This document shows, one piece after another, positions 30,982 to 39,235 of a stretch of DNA of 55,951 nucleotides. A program made the position numbers and the translations under genes. Below the pieces are notes generated by a model that made no database searches, was not told the origin of the DNA, and saw only the letters and a list, made by a program, of their open reading frames with translations. Location of the stretch: positions 1 to 55,951 of the forward strand of contig NZ_JAUSTO010000013.1 in NCBI RefSeq assembly GCF_030812885.1, in the 5' to 3' direction. Source of the DNA: Moryella indoligenes (GTDB lineage: Bacteria > Bacillota > Clostridia > Lachnospirales > Lachnospiraceae). Positions within the stretch are counted from its first letter, which is position 1. The number at the start of each line of letters is the position of its first letter.

Positions 30982-31797
30982 TCACAGCACGTTCAGCGCG
31001 TGAAGCGCCTGTGCAATACCATCGTCCAGAACCTTCCCCGCAATCATAGTCGCGTAGGGCTCCAGCACCGTGTCATGCACAGCCATAGCGATGCGGTGTC
31101 CCGCCTCAGAGGTAAACATCGTCAGATCATTTGCGCTGTCACCAAAGACATAGCAGTCCTCCGGACGAACGCCGTAATGCTTCCGGACAAAATTGATCGC
31201 ACTGCCCTTGCTGCAGCCGAGAGGCACAAATTCATAGAAGCCGCGACCGCGGTCAATACAGTCAAAGTCCGGCACTTCCGTCACCAGCTTTTGGACCAGC
31301 TCCCGCTCCGGAAAAAGCGGGCTGGTCTGAATACAGAACTTATCAAAATCGTAGGAATGGTCCTCGAGGGCATTGACCTCCGTCTCCGCGTAGCAGCTGA
31401 TGTAGTCCAGAAGGCCCTCCATGATCTCCGGATTCTTGAAGGGACGATCCGAAAAATAGATCGCCTCCTGTGCCTCCAGCACGGCATCGAGCTTCAGCTC
31501 CTGGATGAGCTTCCGAATCTCCAGCCCTCTCCGGTGGCTGATGCGCTTCTCCATCAGCGTATTTCCGTTCACGATGATCTGTGTGCCGCAGCCGCAGGCT
31601 GCACAGGAAATTCCAAAATTCTCCATCTCATACTCCAGAAAACACAGTGTTCTGCCGGAGTTGATAAATACCAGATGGCCCGCAGCCTGCAGAGAGTGTA
31701 TCGCCTCCACTGCACTCTGCGGACATATCTTTGTCTCATCGTCGATCAGCGTACCGTCGACATCAAAAAAGAAGAGCTTTCTCTCCATTCCATTCAC
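30982..31797 (-). CDS. HAD-superfamily Cof-type phosphatase
   Basis: 271 residues. Motif I FFFDVDGTLIDDET carries the two catalytic Asp, motif II is VFINSGRT, a Lys lies in CSKGSAINF, and motif IV is YVFGDSANDLTMF. The C2B-type cap is in the middle, as in Cof proteins that act on sugar phosphates or pyridoxal phosphate. The substrate is not deducible. Lies 20 nt after the FKBP lipoprotein gene in the same direction. Confidence 0.85.
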   Translation of the reverse strand: MNGMERKLFFFDVDGTLIDDETKICPQSAVEAIHSLQAAGHLVFINSGRTLCFLEYEMENFGISCAACGCGTQIIVNGNTLMEKRISHRRGLEIRKLIQELKLDAVLEAQEAIYFSDRPFKNPEIMEGLLDYISCYAETEVNALEDHSYDFDKFCIQTSPLFPERELVQKLVTEVPDFDCIDRGRGFYEFVPLGCSKGSAINFVRKHYGVRPEDCYVFGDSANDLTMFTSEAGHRIAMAVHDTVLEPYATMIAGKVLDDGIAQALHALNVL

Positions 31798-31817
31798 TTT
31801 CCGATTCCTGCAGGCCG

Positions 31818-32978
31818 TTACGGAGCGTTCGTCTCTGCGGTACTGCCAGCATCAGCCGCGCTCTCTGCCTCTGTTTCCGCAGCCGGAATCTTATTTGCTT
31901 TTTCAAGAATGAGATTTGCCACCTTCAGGTAGCGGGTCTCAAGATCCACCGCGTCCTGTCCCGCCATGGAGACAAGCATGCTCTTTGAGTAGCCATACTG
32001 CTTCTCGAGCTCCTTATAGTCCGAGTCACCGAGTGTGAAGCCCTCCGCATCGAAGATCCCGTCAATGAGCAGCCTCAGCTTTGCGGCGCTCTCGCCTGCC
32101 TGTTCAACCTGCTTATCGTAGTCCTCCTGTGACATGGAGAGCCTGTCGAGATAAGAATTCAAATCCATGCCGTACTGGGCAAGCTGGGCCTCCATACCGG
32201 CCCTCTGCTGCTCCATCTCGTACTGCAGCGCCTCCGGAGCAATCTCAAAGCTGGAGGCATCCATAACCTTCTGAATTGCGGAGCCAAGCTCCGCGCTCCG
32301 CTCTCTCTTCTCCCTCTGCTCTGTGAGCTGGGCGCGCACCGCCGCCTTATACTCGTCCACCGTCTTCTGTGCGCCCTCCGTGTACTTCTCCACCCAGGCA
32401 TCGTCGAGCGTCGCTTCCTTCGACTCCTTCACGGCATTGACCTTGACCTCAAAGACCACGGCCTGCCCTGCGAGATCGGCCTGATGGTACTCCGACGGGA
32501 AGGTCAGATTCAGGCTTCTGGTCTCGCCCTTCACCGCGCCGATCAGCCCGTCCTCAAAGCCATCGATAAAGCTGCCGCTGCCGAGCTTCAGATCGTAACC
32601 GGTCGCCGTGCCGCCGTCAAAGGCCACCCCGTCCTTTGTGCCGCTGTAGTCAATATTCACCACATCGCCCTCTGCCGCCGGGCGCTCCACCTCGGTCTCC
32701 TCCGGATTCGCGGACAGTATCCCGGAGATATAGCTCTCCAGCTCCTCATCCGTCACCTTAACCTCGGAGACCTCAATATCGATCCCCTTGTACTGTCCAA
32801 GCTTCACGCTTCCATAGCTCTCCGGGGCCTTCTGGGCCTCAGCGCCGGTCTCTGCCGTAGCATCCGCTGCGGTCGCCGCGCTGCTCTCCTTGTCTGCGGA
32901 CTTTCCGCAGGCAGCAAATGCACAGGCCGCAGCGCTCACTCCGGCAATCAGCAGCAGTCTCTTCCATGTAAATCTCAT
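31818..32978 (-). CDS. FKBP-type peptidyl-prolyl isomerase lipoprotein, trigger-factor-like
   Basis: 386 residues from ATG 32978 (MRFTWKRLLL). Signal peptide with lipobox FAAC at Cys24. A Thr/Ala-rich linker leads to an FKBP domain with GDVVNIDYSGTKDG, GTATGYDLKLGSGSFIDGFE, and LNLTFPSEYH, then a long helical part resembling the trigger factor C-domain (SFEIAPEALQYEMEQQRAGM). It probably folds exported proteins at the outer face of the membrane. The last 20 residues are Ala/Glu-rich. Confidence 0.82.
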   Translation of the reverse strand: MRFTWKRLLLIAGVSAAACAFAACGKSADKESSAATAADATAETGAEAQKAPESYGSVKLGQYKGIDIEVSEVKVTDEELESYISGILSANPEETEVERPAAEGDVVNIDYSGTKDGVAFDGGTATGYDLKLGSGSFIDGFEDGLIGAVKGETRSLNLTFPSEYHQADLAGQAVVFEVKVNAVKESKEATLDDAWVEKYTEGAQKTVDEYKAAVRAQLTEQREKRERSAELGSAIQKVMDASSFEIAPEALQYEMEQQRAGMEAQLAQYGMDLNSYLDRLSMSQEDYDKQVEQAGESAAKLRLLIDGIFDAEGFTLGDSDYKELEKQYGYSKSMLVSMAGQDAVDLETRYLKVANLILEKANKIPAAETEAESAADAGSTAETNAP

Positions 32979-33041
32979 ATATTTATCCAATCTCCTTTTG
33001 TGGTTAATGTAGCCGGCCCGCTCGGCGGACACCGGCGGTCT

Positions 33042-34442
33042 TTATTTATAAAAGGCCTTAAATGCCAGATAGGTATTGTAGATATCCAGCTTGCTTGTGA
33101 TCTCAAAGGGCGCATGCATGGAAAGCACCGGGACGCCGAGATCCACGACATCTATGTTCAGCATCGCCACAAACTGCGCAATGGTCCCGCCGCCGCCGGC
33201 ATCAACCGCGCCCAGCTCACCGATCTGCCAGTATACCTTCTCTCTGTCCATGATGTCGATCACCTTCGCCATGAACTCTGCGCTCGCGTCGGAGCTTCCG
33301 GACTTCCCGCGCGCTCCGGTGTACTTTGTGAGTACCACGCCATGATTCAGGAAGCTCGCGTTCTTCGCCTCAAAGACATCCGGGAAGGTCGGGTCGTAGG
33401 CCGCGTTCACGTCCGCGGAGAGGCAGGCGGAGTTCGCAAAGACCTCCTTCGGATCCGCGCCCTGATTGTCGCAGAGATAGGCGATGTAGTCGCGCACGTA
33501 GTTGGAGTGAAGTCCGGTATTTCCGACCGAGCCTATCTCCTCCTTGTCCGTGAGTATCGTGACTGTGGTGTACTCCGGATCTTCCGTCTCGAGCTGTGCG
33601 ATCAGCGCCGGATAGGCACAGACTCTGTCGTCCTGTCCGTAACCGCCTACCATGGAGCGGTCAAAGCCGATGTCCCGCGCCTTGTCGGCCGGAACCATCT
33701 CGATCTCCGCCCGCGCAAAATCGCGCTCCGTGATGCCATACTTCTCATTCAGTATACGCAGCACCTCCAGGCGGAAGGGCTCACGCACATCCTCATCCGG
33801 ATAGGGAATTGAGCCGAGGATAATATTCAGCTCCTCGCCCTTCAGTCCCTCTGCCAGCGTGCGCTGGGACTGCTTTGCCGCGAGATGCGGCAGAAGATCG
33901 GAAATACAGAACACCGGATCTCCCGGCTCCTCTCCTATATTAAAGTTGACGACGGAAAAGTCCTTTTTGATCACGACGCCGTGCATGGCAAGCGGCATGG
34001 TGCCCCACTGGTACTTCCGTATGCCGCCGTAGTAGTGTGTCTTGAAGAAGGCGAGTTCATTCTTCTCATAGAGCGGATTCGGCTTCAGATCAAGGCGCGG
34101 GGAGTCGATATGCGCGCCGTTAATGCGCACGCCCTCACGGATATCTCTCCTTCCGAACACTGTCGCAAGGATGGACTTTCCGCGGTTCACATCGTAAACC
34201 TTGTCGCCGGAGACGTACTGCTTCTTCGGATCGAAGCGCTCATAGCCCGCATTGACCAGCGCTGCCTCCGCATAGTTCACACACTCCCGCTCCGTCTTGC
34301 AGCTGGAGATGAAGTGCTTGTAGCCCTCGGCAAATTCCTGCGCCTTCGCAATCTGCTCCGGTGCTTCCTTCGCTATGTTCGGATACTCCCAGCAGAGCTC
34401 CTTCTCAAGTTTCTTTCCCTTTGAAAGCTTTTTTTCTGTCAT
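33042..34442 (-). CDS. M18 family aminopeptidase
   Basis: 466 residues. NGAHIDSPRLDLKPNPL has the first zinc-binding His and Asp. ILTDKEEIGSVGN has the catalytic Glu pair, with SACLSADVNAAYDP and MHAPFEI as further M18 blocks. Cytoplasmic, dodecameric in the family, and removes N-terminal residues with a preference for acidic or neutral ones. GGAAG lies upstream of the ATG. It stands alone in its own short transcript, after a 262-nt gap. Confidence 0.9.
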   Translation of the reverse strand: MTEKKLSKGKKLEKELCWEYPNIAKEAPEQIAKAQEFAEGYKHFISSCKTERECVNYAEAALVNAGYERFDPKKQYVSGDKVYDVNRGKSILATVFGRRDIREGVRINGAHIDSPRLDLKPNPLYEKNELAFFKTHYYGGIRKYQWGTMPLAMHGVVIKKDFSVVNFNIGEEPGDPVFCISDLLPHLAAKQSQRTLAEGLKGEELNIILGSIPYPDEDVREPFRLEVLRILNEKYGITERDFARAEIEMVPADKARDIGFDRSMVGGYGQDDRVCAYPALIAQLETEDPEYTTVTILTDKEEIGSVGNTGLHSNYVRDYIAYLCDNQGADPKEVFANSACLSADVNAAYDPTFPDVFEAKNASFLNHGVVLTKYTGARGKSGSSDASAEFMAKVIDIMDREKVYWQIGELGAVDAGGGGTIAQFVAMLNIDVVDLGVPVLSMHAPFEITSKLDIYNTYLAFKAFYK

Positions 34443-34660
34443 TTTATCTTCCTTTCTCAGCTGACGGAATACAGCAGAGCATCTCTTTCGCTTACCCCCG
34501 GCATAAACCTCTCCGGGAGCTATAGCCGTGCAGATCTAAACACAGCGCGCAAATTCAAAGCCCCCCACCTGCATGACGGGTGGGCTGCTGCTTCGCATAA
34601 ATTCCGTCTATCTTCTGAAAGATTCCACGCATACGCAACAAGCTAAAACCGGTACAAAGC

Positions 34661-34692
34661 AGAAAACCGGCAGCGGGCGCTGACGGTTTTCT
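34661..34692 (-). terminator. Terminator of the S1-domain gene
   Basis: AGAAAACCG-CAGCG and CGCTG-CGGTTTTCT form a stem of 14 pairs with one mismatch, 12 nt after the S1-gene stop on the minus strand. A second GC-rich hairpin lies at 34559-34592 (AGCCC and GGGTGGGCT). The rest of the gap holds no gene that I can support. Confidence 0.65.
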
Positions 34693-34704
34693 CTTCCTGA
34701 ATGC

Positions 34705-35418
34705 TCAGTTCAGCTTGATACCCTTCAGAAGGTCTCCCAGATTGGTCGTCGCACGAGTCTTCTCCTCGTACTTGAACCCTCCGGTCTCCTCAAGCGTATT
34801 GTCTCTCTGGAAGCTGCCCTCCGGCTCCTCCAGCGCACGGATGGAAAGGGAGATCTTTCCATCTCCGATCTTTATTACCTTGACCTTGACCTCCTGTCCC
34901 TCCTTCAGGACATCCGCCGGAGTCTTGATCCTCTTTCTGGAGATCTGGGATACATGGAGCAGTCCGGTCACGCCGCCGAGATCCACAAATGCGCCGTAGT
35001 CCTTCAGACTCTCGACCTTGCCGTCCACAATCTCTCCGACCTTGATCTGTGCGAGGCGTGCAGCCTTCTCCTGCTCGCGCTCCGCCTGCTCAATCTCACG
35101 ATGAGAGAGCACCAGACGCTTCTTCTCCGGATCTGCCGTGATCACCACAACCTTGATATGCTTGTTCTGGAACTCCTCGAGCTTCTCCACATAATTAACA
35201 GAGAGCTGGCTTGCCGGGATAAATGCGCGCGTATCCTCAAGATAAGCGATGCAGCCGCCCTTCACGACCTCGATGATCTTGACGTCGAACTGCTCCTTCG
35301 TCTCGATCAGGCTCTGAAAGCGCTCCCACTTTCCGCCATCCTCATTCTCAACCTTCTTCGCGGTCTTGAATGAATCATTAATTTCCTGTTCAAAATCCTT
35401 CATGCTCTCTTCAGCCAT
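34705..35418 (-). CDS. S1 RNA-binding domain protein
   Basis: 237 residues from ATG 35418, where GGGAGG lies 5 nt upstream. A longer reading to 35538 would run through the promoter. A first S1 domain (about 45-105, FDVKIIEVVKGGCIAYLED) is degenerate. A second canonical one is IVDGKVESLKDYGAFVDLGG then GLLHVSQIS and GQEVKVKVIKI. The C-terminus is polar. Proteins of this type resemble a shortened RpsA and may tie RNA to the ribosome. Its own extended -10 promoter lies just upstream. Confidence 0.85.
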   Translation of the reverse strand: MAEESMKDFEQEINDSFKTAKKVENEDGGKWERFQSLIETKEQFDVKIIEVVKGGCIAYLEDTRAFIPASQLSVNYVEKLEEFQNKHIKVVVITADPEKKRLVLSHREIEQAEREQEKAARLAQIKVGEIVDGKVESLKDYGAFVDLGGVTGLLHVSQISRKRIKTPADVLKEGQEVKVKVIKIGDGKISLSIRALEEPEGSFQRDNTLEETGGFKYEEKTRATTNLGDLLKGIKLN

Positions 35419-35461
35419 GACAACCTCCCCAACGAACCGGCTATATGCCGTTATTGTCCCG

Positions 35462-35490
35462 ATTATAGCACACTTTGTAAAGATTGGAAA
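35462..35490 (-). promoter_or_regulatory. S1-protein promoter
   Basis: On the minus strand TTTCCA (35490-35485), 17 nt, then TATAAT (35467-35462) with TGC in front (extended -10). The rightward perR promoter lies 66 nt beyond on the other strand. Confidence 0.65.
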
Positions 35491-35555
35491 TGAAATAAAT
35501 AAGAAGTGGCAATGAGCGGCACGGGGTGTTAGCCTCAATCTAAATAAACTTATTC

Positions 35556-35608
35556 TTGACTAACCTAGTAGACAAAGACTATCATAACGATAACAGTTCC
35601 TATTATCG
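35556..35608 (+). promoter_or_regulatory. perR promoter with overlapping inverted repeats
   Basis: TTGACT at 35556-35561 and TATCAT at 35580-35585 (18-nt spacer) form the promoter. TTGACTA (35556-35562) and TAGACAA (35569-35575) make a near-perfect inverted repeat over the -35. CGATAA (35588-35593) and TTATCG (35603-35608) make a second, just before the GAGGTG ribosome site. Both are plausible Fur/PerR sites for autoregulation. Confidence 0.55.
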
Positions 35609-35618
35609 ATGAGGTGCT

Positions 35619-36032
35619 ATGGAAAAGACGATCAAATACAGCCGCCAGCGTGAGGCAATTCTTAAGAATCTGATGTCGCGAGGCGATCATCCGACCGCGG
35701 ACGCGCTGTACCAGTCTCTGCGCAGGGAATTTCCCTGCATCAGTCTCGGCACAATTTACAGAAACCTTTCTCTGCTCTCTGAGATGGGCAGTATACGGAA
35801 GGTACACTGTGATGATGGCACGGAGCGCTACGACCATGATACCAGCGATCACTGCCACTTCGTGTGCCGGAGCTGCGGACGCGTGATGGATCTTCCCATG
35901 GAACCTGAGCTGGATCTGAACCGCATGGCGGAGCAGGCCGGACTCGGAGAGGTGGATTGTCACTCTCTCATCTTTTACGGGTACTGCAATGACTGCCGAA
36001 AGGCAGGGCGTCAAAACACAGACAGCAACTGA
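35619..36032 (+). CDS. perR: Fur-family regulator, probably PerR
   Basis: 137 residues. The winged helix is KYSRQREAILKNLMSRGDHPTADA then ISLGTIYRNLSLLSE. The dimer domain has HCHFVCRSCGRVMDL and a second CxxC in CNDC, the structural zinc site. It lacks the His-rich Fur C-terminus and is followed directly by rubrerythrin, so PerR (peroxide sensing by metal-catalysed oxidation) is the best match. Fur or Zur remain possible. GAGGTG precedes the ATG. Confidence 0.82.
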   Translation: MEKTIKYSRQREAILKNLMSRGDHPTADALYQSLRREFPCISLGTIYRNLSLLSEMGSIRKVHCDDGTERYDHDTSDHCHFVCRSCGRVMDLPMEPELDLNRMAEQAGLGEVDCHSLIFYGYCNDCRKAGRQNTDSN

Positions 36033-36068
36033 TTTTATAAAACAATCATATTATGAAGGAGAACGATT

Positions 36069-36620
36069 ATGAAGAAGTGGAGATGTAAGGTTTGCGGCTA
36101 TATCTGGGAAGGCGAGAATGCACCGGAGCAGTGTCCGCAGTGTAAGCAGCCGTCCAGCGCTTTCGAGGAGATTAAGGATGAGGGCGAGATGACCTGGGCT
36201 GCCGAGCATATCGTCGGCGTGGCAAAGGATGTCGATGAGGAGATCAAGAACGGTCTCAGAGCAAACTTCGAGGGCGAGTGCTCCGAGGTCGGCATGTACC
36301 TCGCCATGTCCAGAGTCGCCTTCCGCGAGGGATATCCGGAGATCGGCGAGTACTGGAAGACCGCTGCCTTCGAGGAGGCCGATCACGCTTCCAGATTTGC
36401 TGAGCTGCTCGGAGAGGTGCTGACCGATTCCACCAAGAAGAATCTTGAAATGCGCGTCGCTGCGGAGAACGGCGCTACGCAGGGCAAGGTTGATCTCGCC
36501 ACCATGGCCAAGAAGGCCAACCTCGACGCAATCCACGACACGGTTCATGAGATGGCGCGTGACGAGGCACGTCACGGCAGAGCCTTCGCTGGCCTTCTGA
36601 AGAGATATTTCGGCGAGTAA
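36069..36620 (+). CDS. rbr: Reverse rubrerythrin (rubredoxin domain first)
   Basis: 183 residues. The N-terminal rubredoxin domain has two CxxC knuckles, CKVCGY and CPQCKQP (residues about 5-27). The four-helix di-iron domain follows, with EGECSEVGMYLAM, YWKTAAFEEADHASRF, and the last EMARDEARHGRAF supplying Glu and His ligands. The order is reversed compared with classic rubrerythrin. These act as NADH-driven peroxidases in anaerobes. It is 36 nt after perR, has AAGGAG before the ATG, and is co-expressed with it. Confidence 0.9.
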   Translation: MKKWRCKVCGYIWEGENAPEQCPQCKQPSSAFEEIKDEGEMTWAAEHIVGVAKDVDEEIKNGLRANFEGECSEVGMYLAMSRVAFREGYPEIGEYWKTAAFEEADHASRFAELLGEVLTDSTKKNLEMRVAAENGATQGKVDLATMAKKANLDAIHDTVHEMARDEARHGRAFAGLLKRYFGE

Positions 36621-36669
36621 TTACTGCATATGTCCTGTGCCTCCAATTACAGGAATACTTTTACGACGA

Positions 36670-36703
36670 AAAGCGTCGGCTGTACTCTCAGCCGGCGCTT
36701 TTT
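36670..36703 (+). terminator. Terminator of the perR-rubrerythrin transcript
   Basis: AAAGCG-CGGCTG and CAGCCG-CGCTTT form a 12-bp stem with one mismatch and a 6-nt loop, followed by TT on the + strand. It is 50 nt after the rubrerythrin stop. Confidence 0.75.
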
Positions 36704-36724
36704 GTTCTGCCCTCCGCTTTCTTA

Positions 36725-36753
36725 TTGCATTTTTCTGCCATCCGCGCCATGAT
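36725..36753 (+). promoter_or_regulatory. Probable galT promoter
   Basis: TTGCAT (36725-36730), 17 nt, CATGAT (36748-36753) precede galT by about 35 nt. No obvious operator repeat accompanies it. Confidence 0.5.
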
Positions 36754-36787
36754 AGCAGTGACTTGATTTTGCACACAGGAGGTTTTC

Positions 36788-38407
36788 ATGGCAACTACAT
36801 TCACGATGACCGAACTCAGCTCCAACCCATATAAGGCGTCAGCCGCTCTGGTGCAGTACGGAATCCGCAGCGAACTGCTCGCCCCGGAGGATGCCGTATA
36901 CAGCTATAACCTGCTTCTCGACGCACTGCAGCTCCCTCCCGCGGAGCCCCCGCTGCCGCTCTGCGATCAAAATACTGAGAACGCGGCTGATGCTCCTGCG
37001 CTCGAGGAGATACTCCGCGCGCTGCTGGATGATGCGGTGAACCGCGGCATGATCGAGGACGGCGTGACAAGCCGCGATCTCCTCGACACCAAGCTCATGG
37101 GACTTCTGATGCCGCGTCCCTCAGAGGTAATACGGGAATTCCGCGCGCGCTACGCTAAGAGTCCCGAGGCGGCGACAGATTACTTCTACGCCCTCGCCGA
37201 GAACAGCGACTACATCCGCCGCTACCGCATCCGAAAGGACAGAAAATGGATCGTCTCCACCCGCTACGGCGAGCTGGATATCACCATCAACCTCTCCAAG
37301 CCGGAGAAGGATCCCCGCGCCATCGCGGCGGCACTTAAAAAGGCACAGTCCGACTATCCGAAGTGCCTGCTCTGCCGGGAAAATGAGGGCTACGCCGGGA
37401 GGCTGAACCACCCCGCAAGGCAGAACATTCGCCTGATTCCCCTGACCCTCGGCGGGGAAGCGTGGTTCCTCCAGTACTCTCCCTACGTCTACTACAATGA
37501 GCACTGCATCGTCCTCTCCGGCGCGCACACGCCGATGAAAATCGACGAACAGAGCTTCTCCCGACTGCTGGAATTCGTCACACTCTTCCCGCACTACACT
37601 GTCGGCTCAAACGCCGATCTCCCGATCGTCGGCGGCTCCATTCTGACGCACGAGCACTATCAGGGCGGACGCTACAGCTTTGCCATGGCGCGCGCCGCTC
37701 TGCGGGAGGAGCTGCACTTCACAGACTTTCCGGATATCCGCGCAGGCATCGTAAACTGGCCCATGTCCGTGATACGCCTGACCGGCAGCGACCCACAGCG
37801 CATCACTGCGCTCGCCGGACACATACTCCGCTGCTGGCGCTCCTACACAGATGAGAGCGCCGACATCCTCTCCCACGGCGACAGCGCGGCGGAGGCCGTT
37901 GCTTTCCAGGGTGCGCCGCACAACACCATCACCCCGATCGCAAGGAGAAGGGAGGCGCTCTATGAGCTGGATCTCGTGCTGCGGAACAACAGAACCACGG
38001 AAGCATACCCGCTCGGCATCTTCCACCCGCATCAGGAGCTGCACCACATCAAGAAAGAAAATATAGGTCTTATTGAGGTAATGGGCCTCGCGGTGCTCCC
38101 CGCACGTCTCTTAAAGGAGCTGGAGGCGCTGAAAGCTGTGATACTCGCGGGCAAGAATCCCGCCTCGGAACCGGAGCTCGCCCCGCACGCCGCATGGGTC
38201 GCCGACATTCTTAAAAGGCACCCGGAATTCAGTCCCGAAGCAGTGCAGGACAGCGAAAAATCCCGCGCCGCGCTGGAGCACCTGCTGGAGGAGGAGACGG
38301 GGCTCGTCTTCGCAAGAGTACTGGAGCACAGCGGTGTCTTCAAGGACAGTCCGGAGGGACGGGCGCAGTTCTCCCGCTTTGCGGCGGCAGCGGGGGCCGG
38401 GGCATGA
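36788..38407 (+). CDS. galT: Galactose-1-phosphate uridylyltransferase, second type
   Basis: 539 residues. The large firmicute form of GalT (GalT family 2): MPRPSEVIREFRARY, CLLCRENEGYAGRLNHP, SPYVYYNEHCIVLS and the active-site SILTHEHYQGGRY with the nucleophile and metal His pair at residues 288 and 290. It exchanges UDP between glucose-1-phosphate and galactose-1-phosphate in the Leloir pathway and works with GalK, encoded 13 kb away on the other strand. AGGAGG precedes the ATG. It overlaps the next gene by 4 nt. Confidence 0.92.
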   Translation: MATTFTMTELSSNPYKASAALVQYGIRSELLAPEDAVYSYNLLLDALQLPPAEPPLPLCDQNTENAADAPALEEILRALLDDAVNRGMIEDGVTSRDLLDTKLMGLLMPRPSEVIREFRARYAKSPEAATDYFYALAENSDYIRRYRIRKDRKWIVSTRYGELDITINLSKPEKDPRAIAAALKKAQSDYPKCLLCRENEGYAGRLNHPARQNIRLIPLTLGGEAWFLQYSPYVYYNEHCIVLSGAHTPMKIDEQSFSRLLEFVTLFPHYTVGSNADLPIVGGSILTHEHYQGGRYSFAMARAALREELHFTDFPDIRAGIVNWPMSVIRLTGSDPQRITALAGHILRCWRSYTDESADILSHGDSAAEAVAFQGAPHNTITPIARRREALYELDLVLRNNRTTEAYPLGIFHPHQELHHIKKENIGLIEVMGLAVLPARLLKELEALKAVILAGKNPASEPELAPHAAWVADILKRHPEFSPEAVQDSEKSRAALEHLLEEETGLVFARVLEHSGVFKDSPEGRAQFSRFAAAAGAGA

Positions 38408-39054
38408 GCAGCTCTCTTCCCGCCGAAAAGCTCGCCGACTGGCCTGCACACTACTACGAGCTCACGGACATCGATCTCCGTGAGGCCTGTCTCCTCCATA
38501 TTCTGAAGGAGCAGCCGGACTCCGAAGACAATAAGATACGCCTGATGCTCCTCCGCCGCCGCTTTGGCTCCTCAAGGGAGGCTCAGCGCATCCTCGACGG
38601 CGCGCCGCACAGAAGGAGAGCGCCCCGCCCGGACGCCTTTCTCCGCGCCTTTATTCTCCTGAAGGCGGGGTATCACCGCGGCTCCTCCCTCCTGAACAGA
38701 AAACGGGAAAAAGCTGAGTTCCGCGAGCACATGCGCGCGCTCTGCGCACCCGAATTCTGGCCCGAGCCCTTTTACAGTGCGGAGTGCTGCCTGCCGCTGC
38801 TGTACGCAGAGTGGGAGGACCTCGCGCGCTGCTTCATCGGCAGCTGCGCGCGGGATTCCAGCTATCGCTCCGTCCTGTTCGGAATGATCTCCGTGAGCGA
38901 GGAGAACATGGCGGAGCGCATCCGCAGTGAGATTCTGCTGGTCTGTGAGGAAATTCCACAGCAATTCAGTGCCGCAGAGGCACTCCTTCCGCTCCGGGAT
39001 ATCATGCTGCGCGTACATGAAGCGTATTTTCCTGACCGGAAGCCGCTGTGCTGA
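38404..39054 (+). CDS. Unrecognised protein coupled to galT
   Basis: 216 residues, start overlapping the galT stop as ATGA. It is helical and basic-acidic (DLREACLLHILKEQPDSEDNK, LMLLRRRFGSSREAQRIL), with four Cys and several Trp in the central part. It has no signal peptide and no membrane span. I recognise no family. The coupling to galT suggests a role linked to galactose metabolism in this lineage, but this could also be chance operon placement. Confidence 0.65.
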   Translation: MSSSLPAEKLADWPAHYYELTDIDLREACLLHILKEQPDSEDNKIRLMLLRRRFGSSREAQRILDGAPHRRRAPRPDAFLRAFILLKAGYHRGSSLLNRKREKAEFREHMRALCAPEFWPEPFYSAECCLPLLYAEWEDLARCFIGSCARDSSYRSVLFGMISVSEENMAERIRSEILLVCEEIPQQFSAAEALLPLRDIMLRVHEAYFPDRKPLC

Positions 39055-39151
39055 TGAGATTTCTATTCGTCAGGCGAGGGGGCTGTACGCTCCCGGACGC
39101 AGCACTGAAATCACATTCCTCCTGATTTTTTAACAAAACAAAAACACCTGC

Positions 39152-39216
39152 TGTAATGTGCCGCCCCCAAAAGTTAGACCTAAAAATCTAACGATTGGAG
39201 GTCGGTATTTTTACGG
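39152..39216. mobile_element. Remnant of an IS3-family left end
   Basis: TGTAATGTGCC then CCCCCAAAAGTTAGA and the short inverted repeat GTTAGA with TCTAAC, followed by GATTGGAGGTCGG, resembles the start of IS3/IS150-type elements, where such a terminal repeat is followed by a ribosome site and the transposase start. Here the next codons read ACGG instead of ATGG and no transposase follows, so only the tip is left. Confidence 0.5.
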
Positions 39217-39235
39217 CTGAATTTATATTTGGCAG

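Noticed and set aside
32484..33812. Rightward 442-codon frame across the FKBP and M18 genes
   Set aside because: It spans two well-supported leftward genes and their gap, and it is a product of GC-rich codon use on the other strand.
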